DNA of 62,000 bases from Gnetum montanum (GCA_015680685.1 MNCI01025357.1:692789-754788); one strand, 5' to 3'. Shown: positions 32,478 through 44,600, counted from the stretch's first letter. The notes: generated from the letters alone by a model not told the origin. Made by a program: numbers and translations.

Positions 32478-35105
32478 CTTGGAACTGTTGGAGTGCTTGG
32501 TTCATTTTGGCCTTTGTGACTTGAATATGCTTTTCATTTACTTCCTTCTGTAATCACATTTGGTCCCTGCAATGATTTTTGATGTTTTCAAATTTCAAGG
32601 CCTCATTCTTCCAAGCGGCGATTTGAATTGCAGATTTCTGCTGCAATGCCCGAACCTCCTCCATTGATAGATTTTGGTTCTCAGCAGTCAACCTTCTTAC
32701 ATCAGCATTCACCCTGGCTAGTTCTTCCTACTGTTGGTGGATAAAATTTTTCATATGTTCATTTTCTGCATCAAGATTATGCAGGTGATGAACTTCCACA
32801 GTCAATTGGACGTTCTCCTAGCGAACCTCTGCTAAGACCTTGTCTAAATGATATGCTTGAACATCTGCCAAGGACTTATTGAAGATTGCTGACTTTCACA
32901 CATCCTCAATGATTTGAAGTTTAAGTTGAAGCTGTTGAAAAACTTCATCTTTGGTGATTTCGTAGTTGAGGATGGCTGTATCGGCAAGTTGGGCTCTTAA
33001 TTTGGATACTTCTATTGCCAAGCATTGAAAAGAAACTTGAGCAACTTCAAGTTGCACTTCCAAAATGAGGCTCTTACCCTTTGCCAAGAGCAGCTTTGAC
33101 TGGGTTGCAGTAATGTTGTCCAGGAGGTCGAAGACATCTGGAAGCAGTTGCCCAATTTCCACCAGTTAGTCCAACAACTCCTCATGTTGGGCTACATCAA
33201 TCTTGCTACGTGAAGTTCCAGCATATGCCTGTACATCTTAAAGTCCATGAATATCTGGTACAGACGCCACCGGTGCATTGAGAGTCGTAGCAATTGTATC
33301 AGCAACCACTTTGGCCATAATCTCCTATTCTTGGTGCTACATCACTAGGACTATTGCCCCTTGACCATCTTTGAAGTGTACCGAAAAGGTAGCAGCATTC
33401 CTAGAAATTTCAAGAAATAGCTATTGTATGGATAATGTCACCTCTCAGACACTAGGATCTGTTCGTGCAAGCACTTACATTCGGGCTGCGGAGAACATTG
33501 ACCCTACTCTTTCAAGTAAGCTAACTGATCAAGCCACTTGCTTCAGGTGGCTCCTTGTAGTATGATAGACTGAAGGGTCTTCTCTTCCACCAGTCCTGCT
33601 AGATTGCTCTTGCTGGCTCAAGAGCATCTGTTAGATTTTGCAGATGTGTTCAACAATGGTTTGTAAACCCAACCTTGTTGTTTGTGTAGGTGGTAGAGGT
33701 GGTTGCTGCTCCTCCTCTGTCTGTGTGGTGGCAGGAATTTTATCCTTCATCATTTCCCACCAAGAGGAAATTGGGACCTACCAGATTATATCGTTAGAGT
33801 ATTGTGCTATCCTTGCCCATTTTTACAACTTCCAGATTAGGCAAGGAAAGGGGAGAGCTTGTCTTCCACGTTCGCTTTCAGCGAACTTCTTTTCAATCTC
33901 TAGGAATAACAATTATGGAAGAATCATTGGGAATTTCCCACTTAAGGTGGAAAATGCACGAGCAGAGAAGGCTGTGATTTGGCTAGGTCTTACTATTGGG
34001 TTCAAGTGATAAGACGCGATCTTTGAGTACACCCTCTCTACTGTGGTGAAAGAGCCGAATTCCTTGCACTCTATCCCATAGCACCGTTTGGTCCATTCCG
34101 TCTTTACCTTCGAGTCGGCTTGTTTTGGAATCTCCACCACATCTTCTCTAGTCTCAGGCAACCCCAAAGTGTACACTATTTCCTCTGATGAATAAGAGAC
34201 ATAAATGTCTTTGATTCTTACTTTGGACCCCGGTTGCTGACTCATCCAGAAGAGATAGGTCTCTCCTAAGTACTACTTACCACTGGATGTGATGATTGGC
34301 CACATAGGAGAATTTTGTTGTTGCAGCCTCACATATTCTAGTGTGTTTTCAAGGAATGGTCCAAAATTTAGCTGTTGGAGGACCATCCATTGCACTTCCC
34401 ACGGCTTGATAGCATCAAGATAGGCTTGGGTCAGGGTGACCTCAAGCCATGGTGCTATCCCTGAAGTCTCATCCCCTTATGATTGCTCGTTGGGAATCTC
34501 CTCTTTGGGAATCTAATGAATAGATTCCACATCAGGTCCTTTGCGGAGGGGACTAGTTGCATGAGAGCCCTCCGCGTGCTCTAGCTATTACACGCCTCGT
34601 CCCCTTCCCATGCATGGGTGCTTTTCCCTCAGTTATGATGGTCCTTCGCCCCTTGGATGCCTTGGTTTGGGTGCCATATTCAATCAAACATAACCACCCA
34701 TTAGACTGTGCATAAGTAGCTCAAGATGGTCCTTATAAACCTTCTTAGTTCGACTAAGTTATGTTGTTGGCACGAGCATTTCATTAAGTCTCCTGGAGTG
34801 TTAATTCATGGGTTACATGCAAAAACAACAAGGGATGAGTTGAAGTATAAATGGTTATTTTCGTTTCTTCCCTTAGGATTGTGAAGTCTTAATTAACTAG
34901 TTAATTAATTAATTAATTAATTACACATAGGCTTCACCCCCAACAACTAAGATCATACCTCTGGTTGCTTAAAAGGGTAAGGATCAGTTCATGCAGACGC
35001 GTGATAAAACGTAGGTGCATGGGGAAGAGTTAGGTAGAAAAAATGGCAAAATGTCCCCCCCAATTTGGATTCCAAATGATGAAAAATGTGAAGCACAATA
35101 GCCCT

Positions 35106-35210
35106 ATCTATAGAGGTTGGGCATTGCATCAATAGGGCCATGTATACGCAGCTACGTATATGCAGGGGGCTGCATATATAGGGTCTCGTATACGCAGGGG
35201 TGTGCACTTG
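35106..35210 (-). promoter_or_regulatory. Internal promoter-like site ahead of element C's second ORF
   Basis: On the minus strand an array of GCGTATACG, TATATATGCAG, GCATATACGTAG and GCGTATACATGG (35205-35125) is followed by TCTATAGATAGGG (about 35112), some 430 bases before the ORF2 ATG at 34677. C's own LTR has GCATATGCGGGCC and CATATACGCGGCC at the same place before its TATA box. Confidence 0.5.
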
Positions 35211-37278
35211 TTGGCCAGCATTGACCAACCCAGAAAAAGCCTGAAATGATGAATTTGAAATGCCAAATTGCAGCCATTGAAGCATGTGAGAGGCCCAGTC
35301 ATGGCTGAGGATAGGAGGAAGGTAATTGAGGCTCGAAAAAGAGTCAAAAATAGGAGAATGTGGTGCAAAAGAACTCCGCGGGTAAGAAATCGAGCAATGG
35401 GACATGGAAAATAATCAACCACGAAATCCAAAGGATGGGAGACGTAATAAGCGGGATCAAGAATATGCAGGTGGGTCCTCCACATAGTAGGAAATAGCCT
35501 TAGTAGCCCCCGCATATCCTCAACACTGGGGTTCGTGGGCCCCGGCGACAAGAAATGGTGTTCGCCAGTTAATACTCCTATCCAAGAGATCTCGCAAGGC
35601 ATGAGAAGCCCATGGAAACCACAACGAACTTTCGCAACATAAGATGGGCAGTGAGGTGAGTTATGGAGAGAAATGTGTGAAGAGAGAGACTAGAGAATGG
35701 AAATTTTGATCATTGATCACATGAAACCCCATGTGCAGTTGTGGTTAAGTGACTTGGTAGAACCATTCCTAAGTTCAAACCCAAAACTGTTTGCATACAG
35801 TGACATTGCAGCAATAGACGAAGCCCTGGCCATCCCCCAAGGAGGCAGGAATGTACCCACAGATAACCACCACTCCAACAACATGAGGGGAAGGAAGTGA
35901 AATGGGAAAAAGTTATAGGGGACGAAGGAAGTCCCATAACTAGTGCTTGTGGCCCATGAGAGGCAATCTTAGCGGTGTGCTTTGAATTCCCACATAGTGA
36001 GGTCATTATTTTTTTTTTTGTGTTTTGTGGGAACCACACCATGCAAAGACCCATGTGTGTTCGCATGCATTCAACCAAGGGGCGTGCTTTGAATCCTCAT
36101 GTTTATTTATTTATATTATTATTTCTTTTGTGTTTTTTTTGAATTTTTTGATGAGGACCACACCATGCAAGGTCAAATTGCCTAGGATCTTCCTTGGAGA
36201 GAAGAACGTGGAGTGGTAGGAAATCCGTAAGGACACACCAACAACCTAGGGGATAGGAGAGAGTGATGAATGTTGCATTCCCCTTGAAGTCACACCCGAT
36301 TGAAATCATTGGATTATCCCTGAGTCTGGGAACTACATAAGTTACACATCAATTACAATGTTTTTAAGTGAAGGGGTTGCATGTTCTCAACAGAAGGAAA
36401 ACCAAGGAGTGGGTGAATGGGTGGAGAATGTGGACTCATTGTTGATTTGATAAGCTGAAAATAAATGTAAAGTACAAGGAAAACCATGCAATGGTAGGAG
36501 CCAGATAACTACGTGGACTATTATTCATGACCCATCGCAACAAAAATCGTCCGGACTTGACACCTAATGACAATAGGACAACATATTAGCGATCACGTGA
36601 AAATGAAACATACACAAAGAAATGGAAAATAATTAAAGAAAGTAAAAAATTAACAAGAATTGACAAACATATGAATGATGTTGAAAAACAAAAAGTGTAA
36701 AACAAAAAAGTGTACAACAGAAAATTATAAAACAATGAGGGGTGTAGTGGAATGGATTAGCAGGGGCGACAGTCTCCCCCACGATTGGGGAAAAAGGAGG
36801 AGACACGAAAGATGGAACAAGGTTATCCCAATGATGATGAGGCAGTATCTATGGTTAGGTGGAGCCCATGGAAAGGTTTGAGTTCCAAGGGCTCATGTTT
36901 GAAGATTTTAGGGATTTGCAACTTTTCCTAATTACCATGGTTATCAACAATAGACACTTGTTGATGAACCTCTTGCAAATGATCCATGCTTTTTATGTGG
37001 ATGCGTACACGCTCCTACAATGGTTCCATGCACAAAGTGCTACTATCAGGATCAGCTATCAGCCACTGGGTGCCCTTTTGATTGGTGGCTGCTGTGTATA
37101 GGCATTATTGAACTAGTGATTCGTTGGTAGACTAATTGCATGCTTGAATGGATGTCTGTTTAGCATACCATAACTGCTACACACAGTTACACCTTGAGTC
37201 GTTGTACAAAATGCATGGAACATGCTTCTTCTCAATCTTTCCAAAAAGATTTTCCTTTGAAATTTCAAGGGAAAGATT
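35211..37278 (-). other. Element C spacer between protease and second ORF
   Basis: Contains the family-conserved GGGTGTGACTTCAAGGGGAA block (complement of about 36278-36297) and a sense T-rich tract (complement of 36590-36740). Long open stretches on both strands (for example 35129-35602) have no recognisable domain. Further right, (TTAA)n at 34895-34922 is a microsatellite. Confidence 0.45.
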
Positions 37279-39308
37279 TCAGAGTCCTAGTCTTGCATCC
37301 ACCGTGCTCAACCAGGCCCTTACCATTATGATTGGGAAGTTCCCCTTGCAGTTTTCAACATTGATGACAAGAAAATCAGTAGGATAGGACCACCCACAAA
37401 CGGTGGTCACAATGTCCACCACCACTCCCAAGGGAACAATGATGGACTGGTTTGCCAATTTGAGCCTAATTTTGCTCTTCTTTAATGGGGGCAAGTTCCA
37501 ATTCTTGTACATGTTGTGTGAGATCAAATTGATTCCTGACCCTAAATCTAGAAGAGCTTTACAGGGATCATTTTCTGCCACCTTAAGATGGATGAGGGGA
37601 CTTCTCGGATTAGTCAATTGCTAGGGAAGGTGACCTACCTTTATCCAGTTGGTCACTACATGTGTGAGCATGATCATTTGTACATTGGAGGGCATTTGGT
37701 CTGAAGGCTGCTCAAGTGGTGGAACAGTAGAGGCGGTTTGAAGTTCAAAGGCACTGGCCACAGGTGGGTGTGAGGGTGTGCGTACATGATTGGGCTGGAA
37801 GAAGGGATGTTTTCGTGGCTTGGCTTTCGGTCCACTTGGCTGAGGAACCAGTTGTATGTTGATAGCCCTCATAGCATTTCATTGCTGTGGCTGTGATGGT
37901 ATTTCCCCCTGCATAGTTGGAGCAGGTGGTAGTTGAGTGGGATGTTGTGGAGAAGAAGTGGCAGGAGAAGGTGATGGAGGATAGTAGAGATATGGGTTTT
38001 CTCCCGCTGGGTGATGGAGGTTGTGGTCGGAAATATTCTGGGGGTTGGTAATAATTCTGAAATGTGATGTGACTAGAAGAGTCCTGTGGAGAGACTGGTT
38101 GCTGAACATAGTACCCATAAGGATTTGGTTATTGGTAAGGGTATTGCTACCTTGGAAGTGGCATCCCCCACGCTTGTGGGTGCTACCACTGTTGGAAGTA
38201 TTCATACGGTTGTGGTGGCGCTCCACTTGGATAATACACTTGCTGCTGCTGGTGGAACTACCTAGGATTGCCTTATGGGTAAGGCAACCTTTGGGGTGTT
38301 TGCTGCCTCGCCAAGCAAGGATTCAATGCGTACACTCCAGACTCTTGAAGATGTAACACCACAGGACAACATCCCTTAGGATGTTCATATTGGCAGATGC
38401 TACATTCATCATTCTCCTTAGTATCAGAGTCTACAACTTACTCTGCTATAGCAACTTTGCCCTTACCCCTATATTGGGCATGTTCAGCTTCCTTCTTCCT
38501 GTGCTAATCGGGATCATTACCTTGTTCTCTAGACTCTTCTGCAATTTTTAGCACACTTTGAAATTTTTCATCCAAAGAGTCCCACATCTTATCAACCTTT
38601 TCCAATATTTCAGATGCAAACTTTGGTAAAGGTAAGGTATTTCGGTTCACCATTGCTTCCAGTGGTGATTCTTCCTCCTCGTCACAAAATTGGACCTCCC
38701 CCTTTCTAATGGAGGGATCCTAATTAAATTCTTTTGCACTCTCCTTCTTTCTAAGTTCTCCTTCCTCCCTATCCACCTGCAATTGATGGCCCTTAGTTCT
38801 GATAGTCGTCCCTAGGCGTACACACCAAGGATCTTTCACGTTTCAAAACAGAACCCATCAATGATGTGGCGAATGTTGTTCATATCAACGCGCTTGATCC
38901 AGCTATCCTTCATGTGCCGACTAGGGATCTAAATTGCCTCGGTAATGTAGAGCATGCTCTGAGTAGCCAACAATGGCTCATCCAAGTCATAGCCCTTTTG
39001 ATGACCATGATGTCTATGATGATTTCGGCTACCCCTCTTTTCATGCTGGCAAGCATCGCACGATTGGTCACGCATTTCCTCATGTTGTCCCTTTCGATCC
39101 TTTCGACCACCATCCTTTCATTCCTTTCTACCCCGGTTACGATCAGAGCCTGAGTTGGATGAAGGTATAGGAAAGCGAGAGGATGGAGAAGAAGAAGAGG
39201 AATCACCACCGCTCCAGTGTCGATCTCCCCCTCTACTCTGAGAATGGCCTTGATCATCTTGTTCATCTTTGTTACGTGATACTCCATCCCCTTGAGGATC
39301 TTGGTCAC
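37279..39308 (-). pseudogene. gag and aspartic protease of element C
   Basis: Minus-strand reading: DEPLLATQSMLYITEAI near 38985, then directly DGFCFET and LGVYA, which in A lie more than 100 codons further on, so the capsid core is deleted. Then the zinc knuckle CSICQYEHPKGCCP (about 38410) and a Pro/Tyr/Gln-rich tail. Finally an aspartic protease domain (37279-37617) with active-site ALLDLGSGINLIS, IVPLGVVVDI and GNFPIIMVRAWL. The protease cleaves Gag in active elements. It is the only pol-type domain seen in the A/B/C family here. Confidence 0.75.
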
Positions 39309-39921
39309 TTGAAGGCTTGCTCTGGATGATGGACTGAAGGATTTGCTGCCCTAGAGGAAGTTCAGTTGAGTGGAAATCATGAAAGATGGGATCCCCATCA
39401 TCCTACAGCCCTTGCGAGAATAAGGAGTTACTGAATTATTTTTCCTTTAGGTGTTCATATCTTTTTTCTTGCTGCTAGTCTTGTGCTCATTGAGCCTCAG
39501 TGGAATGATAGTCCTAGTAGTCATGGTCCTCCATGACATACTCCACTCCACAGTCCTAGATGCCTAGTCTGCCAAGATTGTTAAATAGCATTGCAGGAGC
39601 GGATTGGTCGGGTGGTAGGATGATGTTGCCCTCCATGTCCCGCCATCGTAGATGCTCATCTTGATGTAGGATGAAAGTCAAGTCAGGGACATAACCATCA
39701 GGATGCTTGTACACCACCCGACATTCTTGTGGCACTGGTGGGTTGGATACCTCTCACCTGTGAGAAGAATTCATATTGGATGTCAAATGATCCATTTAAT
39801 CAATGTACCTTATGTTTACTTTAATCCACCTAGTGTGCGTAAATGTTATTATCTTGGGTCCATTCCAATGATGTGTATGATAATTTTACTAAGGTTAGAT
39901 GATGCATGTAAGACTAACAAT

Positions 39922-39938
39922 CCTTGGCAACAGTGCCA
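39922..39938 (-). other. Element C primer-binding site
   Basis: Minus strand TGGCACTGTTGCCAAGG, one base after the LTR end. It is a decayed match to the tRNA-Asp complement, as in A. Confidence 0.7.
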
Positions 39939-39939
39939 A

Positions 39940-40818
39940 TGATGAGCGGCTAGGTACCCCTACGCCCAACCATATGAATCATGGTCGTTCACACGTGCCT
40001 CGGTCGAATTCTGTAGACTGTAAGCACTTAACATACACTAGACCCTAACCAGCAAAACCTTGGGTTAGAACGGTCACTATCTTCCTAATCTCACTTGTGA
40101 CGTTCTGTTTGCGATGGTTAAGTGAGATTAAGGCTAATGATTTTTATAGTTTTTTACTTTATCTTTTGGCGTCTAATTAAAGTATGGAAAGTAAGAAATG
40201 AACTATTATCTAATCTATGATTATCCTAATTTGTATTCTAACTATTCCTAGCATAAGTATCGGATCCCATCTTCTGGGCATGTTCTGAGCATCCCCTAAA
40301 CACTACTGGCTTATCAAACGTTAAGCATCATTGGGTTACCAAGTGTTGGGTTTACGGTCGTACTTATGGCCTCTACGAACTATAAAGGAGCAATAGCGAT
40401 TAAAATAAAAATAATAGAAACTTAAGTAATTATCAAAGCATTAACATATTAAACTATTGAATGCATTAAATGACAAAGTCCAAATGCTGCAAGGAATGCT
40501 TGAAGAGTTCGTCTTTATTGCCGTCACGCCAATGGGCTTAGATACATCAACGCTCGAATAAAGAGTCGATCACTTTTCTTACACCTACTATTGGCACTTG
40601 GAAAATATTCTATCTCCTGTGGGAACAAACTACAAGAGCTTTGCTACAATTGACAAAAAGGTACCTAAATGAGACGGAAGGACCTCTTATTTATAAGCCG
40701 AAATAGGCTCCGCATAAATGGGGCCACGTCGACGCATGGAAGGCTACGTCGACGGGGCCGCGTATATGTGGCCCGCATATGCGGCCTAGTCAACGCATTG
40801 ACTAATGACACTTCATCA
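39940..40818 (-). repeat. Element C 5' LTR
   Basis: 879 bases with TGATGAGCGG...CACTTCATCA on the plus strand. Minus-strand TATAAATAAG near 40687-40697, preceded by palindromic GCATATGCGG/CATATACGCGG and GTCGACG motifs (40716-40795). The far end aligns with A and B LTR ends (TAGGTACCCCTACGCCCAACCATATGAATCAT). Confidence 0.87.
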
Positions 40819-43800
40819 CTTGGTAAAAGACCTTCTTCCTTAGATGTTTCTTTTAGTATCACCTACAGTCACCAAAGGATCAACATCAATTTTGATAAAT
40901 GTTTTCTTAATAATCAACCCTTTTTAGATCCCTTAGTTTTCATTTAATCACAAGGTGATTACAGCATACTATGCCTAAGGCTATGAGGTGACTAAAATCA
41001 TCAAGCTATTCAAAAATAGGATGTTGGAAAAATTTTAAAAATTTTAAAGCAGGCATCCCCAGCCCCCATGACTAATAAGCATAACTTCAGAAGCACATAG
41101 GTGTTTGAATAATTGAAATCAAAGGTCAAAAGATGGCCAAGAAATATTAACGGATATGAAAATAGAAAAATAGGAAAAATTAATGAAATAATAAGAAGTA
41201 GTTCCAAAATCATGCAAAAATTTAGAGAAACCATCATTGATGTTTTGGAATATGTGAAGGTTAGTTCAAAGCCATGATCAAAAAAAGTTATGCAAGTGGG
41301 TCATCCCCAAAGTAAGCTCTTGCCATAATGCCCTTGTATAACCACTTCTGTAGATGTCCGTGGGCACTCAAGAAGTTTAAATGTAGACCATGCCTTTGTT
41401 CCAAACAACACACAACTATCGTGGTTAGGATGTTGCACTATACTACAAAAAACCAAAAGGCTCATAATCGCATGTAGTGGTGAGGTAAATAATGGAATGA
41501 GAAGGGATTGCAGAGATGGGGATGTAAGGTACTTAACCATGTTCACAACAGGTTCTTATGACAAGTGTGATTAAAATGATCAACATACCTATCCATCCAA
41601 GTTTAGACCAAGTCCATACCATGAACAATGATCTCGCATTGATGTGTTCCATCCTGCTAACCACCATGAGTCCACAACCACCTCAAAGAAAAATCATCGC
41701 TTCAAAAAGAGAAGAAAAGAGAAGAAGGAAGGGCCTTAGTTAGAGAAGTGCCTACAACCATGGGTAACATGTCTTTCCAGCCCCATAACGAATGGTTGTA
41801 GCCCATTATTATGTCTAAGGGGTGTGCTTTGAATTCCCATCATTATTTATTATTATTTTTGTTTAGCTTTCTTTTCTTTTTTGTTTGTGTGTTTTTTTTT
41901 GTATAGAAATGACACCATGCAAATACAAAGCTTCCTTTTTATTGGTCGATGGAGGAGTGATGATACATTCCAAGAGGAGTCACAAACCACATAAAAGAAG
42001 TCAAGAAGAGACACAACAAGTCCCCTTGAAGTCACACCCTTTGCCATTCCCACTTGGTCATTTCCTATTTCTTCAAGGTACAATGATCATTAATTAGTTT
42101 TAGTTTTATAAAAGAAAAACCAAATTGCTTCCATGAAAAAGACCTTTTATTCAGAGAATTGGAGGGATAGATGAGGTGGTCTCACTACTTTACACAATTA
42201 CTTACCTAATCATCTTGATAGCATAGCACAACAAACCTAACACATAGCATTGACTTCTGCATCATGACTTAGAAATATTATTAAAAAAACATTAAAAAAC
42301 ATTCATAAATCTAAAAGAAAAATGATTCAAGAAAAGTGAAAAATATAAAGAAAAGAGAAATATTAAGAAATGGAAAACATATAAAGAATCAGAAAATTTT
42401 GAAAAAAAAATAGAAAAATGATAAAAAATTGTACAATAAAAAATAGGTGAAAAATACCTATTAGTTCTATAAAATATATGCATCTAAGTCCTTTATTTGG
42501 TCCATTTTCTTAAGTTTAGAACTAACAAGCAAATCCATTGTCTCCATGCATCTTTGAAATAATCTTATTTATTTAGTGGCTACTATATAGAATGGTCTTT
42601 GTTCCCACACTTGTTCCTTAACTCTGTTGTGGGTTGTGTTAATATTTTAAATTTATGGCCCATAGTTGCACCCTTTACTATTAGTAGTAATGCATGGATT
42701 CTGCTATCTTTCCACAGCAATAGGTTCATCAGTTATGTCTTGTGTTGGAGTGGTGATGGTTGTTGGCTTTTGCGTAGGATTAGAGGACAAGGAAGGCATT
42801 GCACTAGATTGGCATTGTGCTAGCTCGGATGATGTGGGGGGTCTATGTGTGATTTACTTCAGCTTACAACCTTTCCTCCAAAAGGGACATTTCCTACATT
42901 GCAGTTGAGGCCCACTAGTATTAGCATGTCTATGCACATTTGCAGCACAAGTGGCATTTGTTTTTTGATGTTGTGGTGTCAAACATTCCTGTGTTACTAG
43001 CAGTGGCATGTGAGTATAGGAATATTGAGGATATGCCAAAGGATGAGAGGTGTGAGTTGGTGACCTCATATAAGATGTTGCAGGATGTTGATATTTGGGA
43101 GAGTGGTAGTAGTGATTTGAGGTAGAGGGAGTAGAACTAGTGGGAAAAATAGATTTTTGAACATAATATCTGTATGGTTTCAATTGGCAGTAAGGGTAGG
43201 GTTGGTTTGGTGGTGGCCTTGCCCACGACTATGGTTGTTGCCACTGCGATTGATTCTAGTGTTGAGGTTGGTAATAAGTCCTCCTAGGATAGTACGGTTG
43301 GTTTTGGGATTATTTAAAATTACTTTGTAGAAGAGGAAAGCTTCTAGGCATGTACTTTTGTACAAACTTTGAATTTAATTCCCTTGCCCAATACTCATGT
43401 AGATGCAACAAGACTAGGCAATGGCCCTTTGGATGATCATATAGGCCAATGTCATATCCACTGTCGTCTTCAATGGTTGAGTCTATAGCCTCTTCTTCTA
43501 TGGTCATTTCCCCTTCTTAATGAAAATTTTTCCTAGTTGTTTCTTAGTTCTTTTTCCTCCTTTTGTTGTGATCACTTGATTCATTTTGTGCTACTCTCTC
43601 CTCTATGATTTCTTCGTAACTTTTACCTTTCTCAATTATTAATTCCAACATCTTATCCAGCTTTTCTTTAATCTCAATGATAGAATTTTATATTGGCAAG
43701 GTCCATTGTAAAATCACCTCATCAAGAGCTACCTCTTTTTCCTTATCATCGATATGGATGCTTTTCTTCTGTAGAGTTGGGTCCTACTTATTTTTCTTTA

Positions 43801-44600
43801 CATTCTCTCATCTACATAGCTTTGCTTCTTCTTTCTCCACATGCTTGATAAACTCTTTGATCTAATGGGTTTGTAGCTCATATAATTGACCTGGAGCATG
43901 CATCCCAAGGGTCTCCCTTGTTTTATTATGAAGTCCATCTATGATGTGGAAAAGTTACCTTTCCTGAGAGAAACCATGGCCTAGTGAATGGAACTTGGTT
44001 CCAATGATCTATACCAACTTTCCGCATCATTAATTAGTGTCTTAGGAAAGAGCTTAACCTTTTTCCACCCACTTTCAATGTTGTATAAGGCACAGGCATC
44101 ATGGAAGGCTTGTAGATGCTGCTATGGATCAGAATCATACCCTCCCATGAACTTAGGGATATTATTAATATCAAGCCTAGGTAGGCAATTGTCCTTGTAA
44201 TGCTTGTGAGGTATCTTAACTACCTCCGTGATCTCCATCAGGATCTTAGTGGCCAACAAGGGTTTATCATCATCAGACATGTTGTGATAAAAATTTCTAT
44301 TTCTATTTTTTTAATTACAATGATCTTGTCTATGCTCATTGTGATGTCTTTGATTTTGCCCTTGGGTACAATTTCTATCTTTGTCTTGACCCCATAGTGG
44401 AGATCTATCTCTATACCTATTCTCATCTTCATTAGAACTAGATGTTGAAGAGGAAGAGAAAGAGGAGGAACTGGGAGAATCAATATGGCTTCTATAGTTC
44501 TTCCCATGGTTGCTTGATTTATCTTTTCTATGTTTAGAGAAGATCCTAGGCCTTGAACCCCTCCTTGATCTAGGACTTACTCCATCTCCTCTAGGATTTT
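40819..44600 (-). mobile_element. Element B, 5' part (gag side)
   Basis: Same orientation and family as C, to which it is adjacent. gag is at 42850-44290; a gag-sense T-rich tract (complement of 42280-42480) and the GGGTGTGACTTCAAGGGGAC block (about 42019-42038) follow as in A and C. With the 3' end at 28471-29879 it makes one element opened by C. Its 5' LTR and primer site were not found right of the gag. Confidence 0.6.
42850..44290 (-). pseudogene. gag of element B
   Basis: Minus-strand reading: DDDKPLLATKILMEITEVV (about 44275), LPRLDINNIPKFMGGYDSD, WKKVKLFPKTLINDAESWYR, a shortened capsid end, then the knuckle site as GYDIGLYDHPKGHC, where both leading cysteines are lost, and a Ser/Tyr/Pro-rich tail (42854-43183). 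Upstream of the start lies an Arg/Asp-rich N-terminus (RYRDRSPLWGQDKDRN) in the same sense. Several stops and frameshifts. Confidence 0.75.

Larger units (their letters stand above)
30309..34677 (-). pseudogene. Second, non-pol ORF of element C, interrupted by a solo LTR
   Basis: Starts at ATG 34677 (MAPKPRHPRG). The 33913-34245 part carries the block homologous to A's ORF2 (GSFTTVERVYSKIASYHLNP, then ITAFSARAFSTLSGKFP), then coiled-coil sequence (32896-33162: KSLILEVQLEVAQVSF). The LTR of element D (30931-32386) is inserted between ...FDGLNAY and FTYNQAKIFLKK; past it, EMTEYMELANLRYANLAMLI is near-identical to A. The end is at TGA 30309-30311 after LKPLPPRMV. Stops are mostly TAG where A or sense predicts Gln. 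Confidence 0.68.
29880..40818 (-). mobile_element. Element C: same family as A, nested in B
   Basis: Minus-strand element: 5' LTR 39940-40818, primer site 39922-39938, gag-protease 37279-39308, internal promoter-like site near 35.1-35.2 kb, second ORF 30309-34677, polypurine tract 30056-30064, and a 3' LTR cut down to about 29880-30055. No RT or integrase was seen. It splits element B: B's gag lies right of it, B's 3' end left of it. A foreign solo LTR sits in its second ORF. Confidence 0.75.

Noticed and set aside
35129-35602. Minus-strand ORF of 157 codons in element C
   Set aside because: Runs through the internal promoter array and shows no counterpart in A or B.
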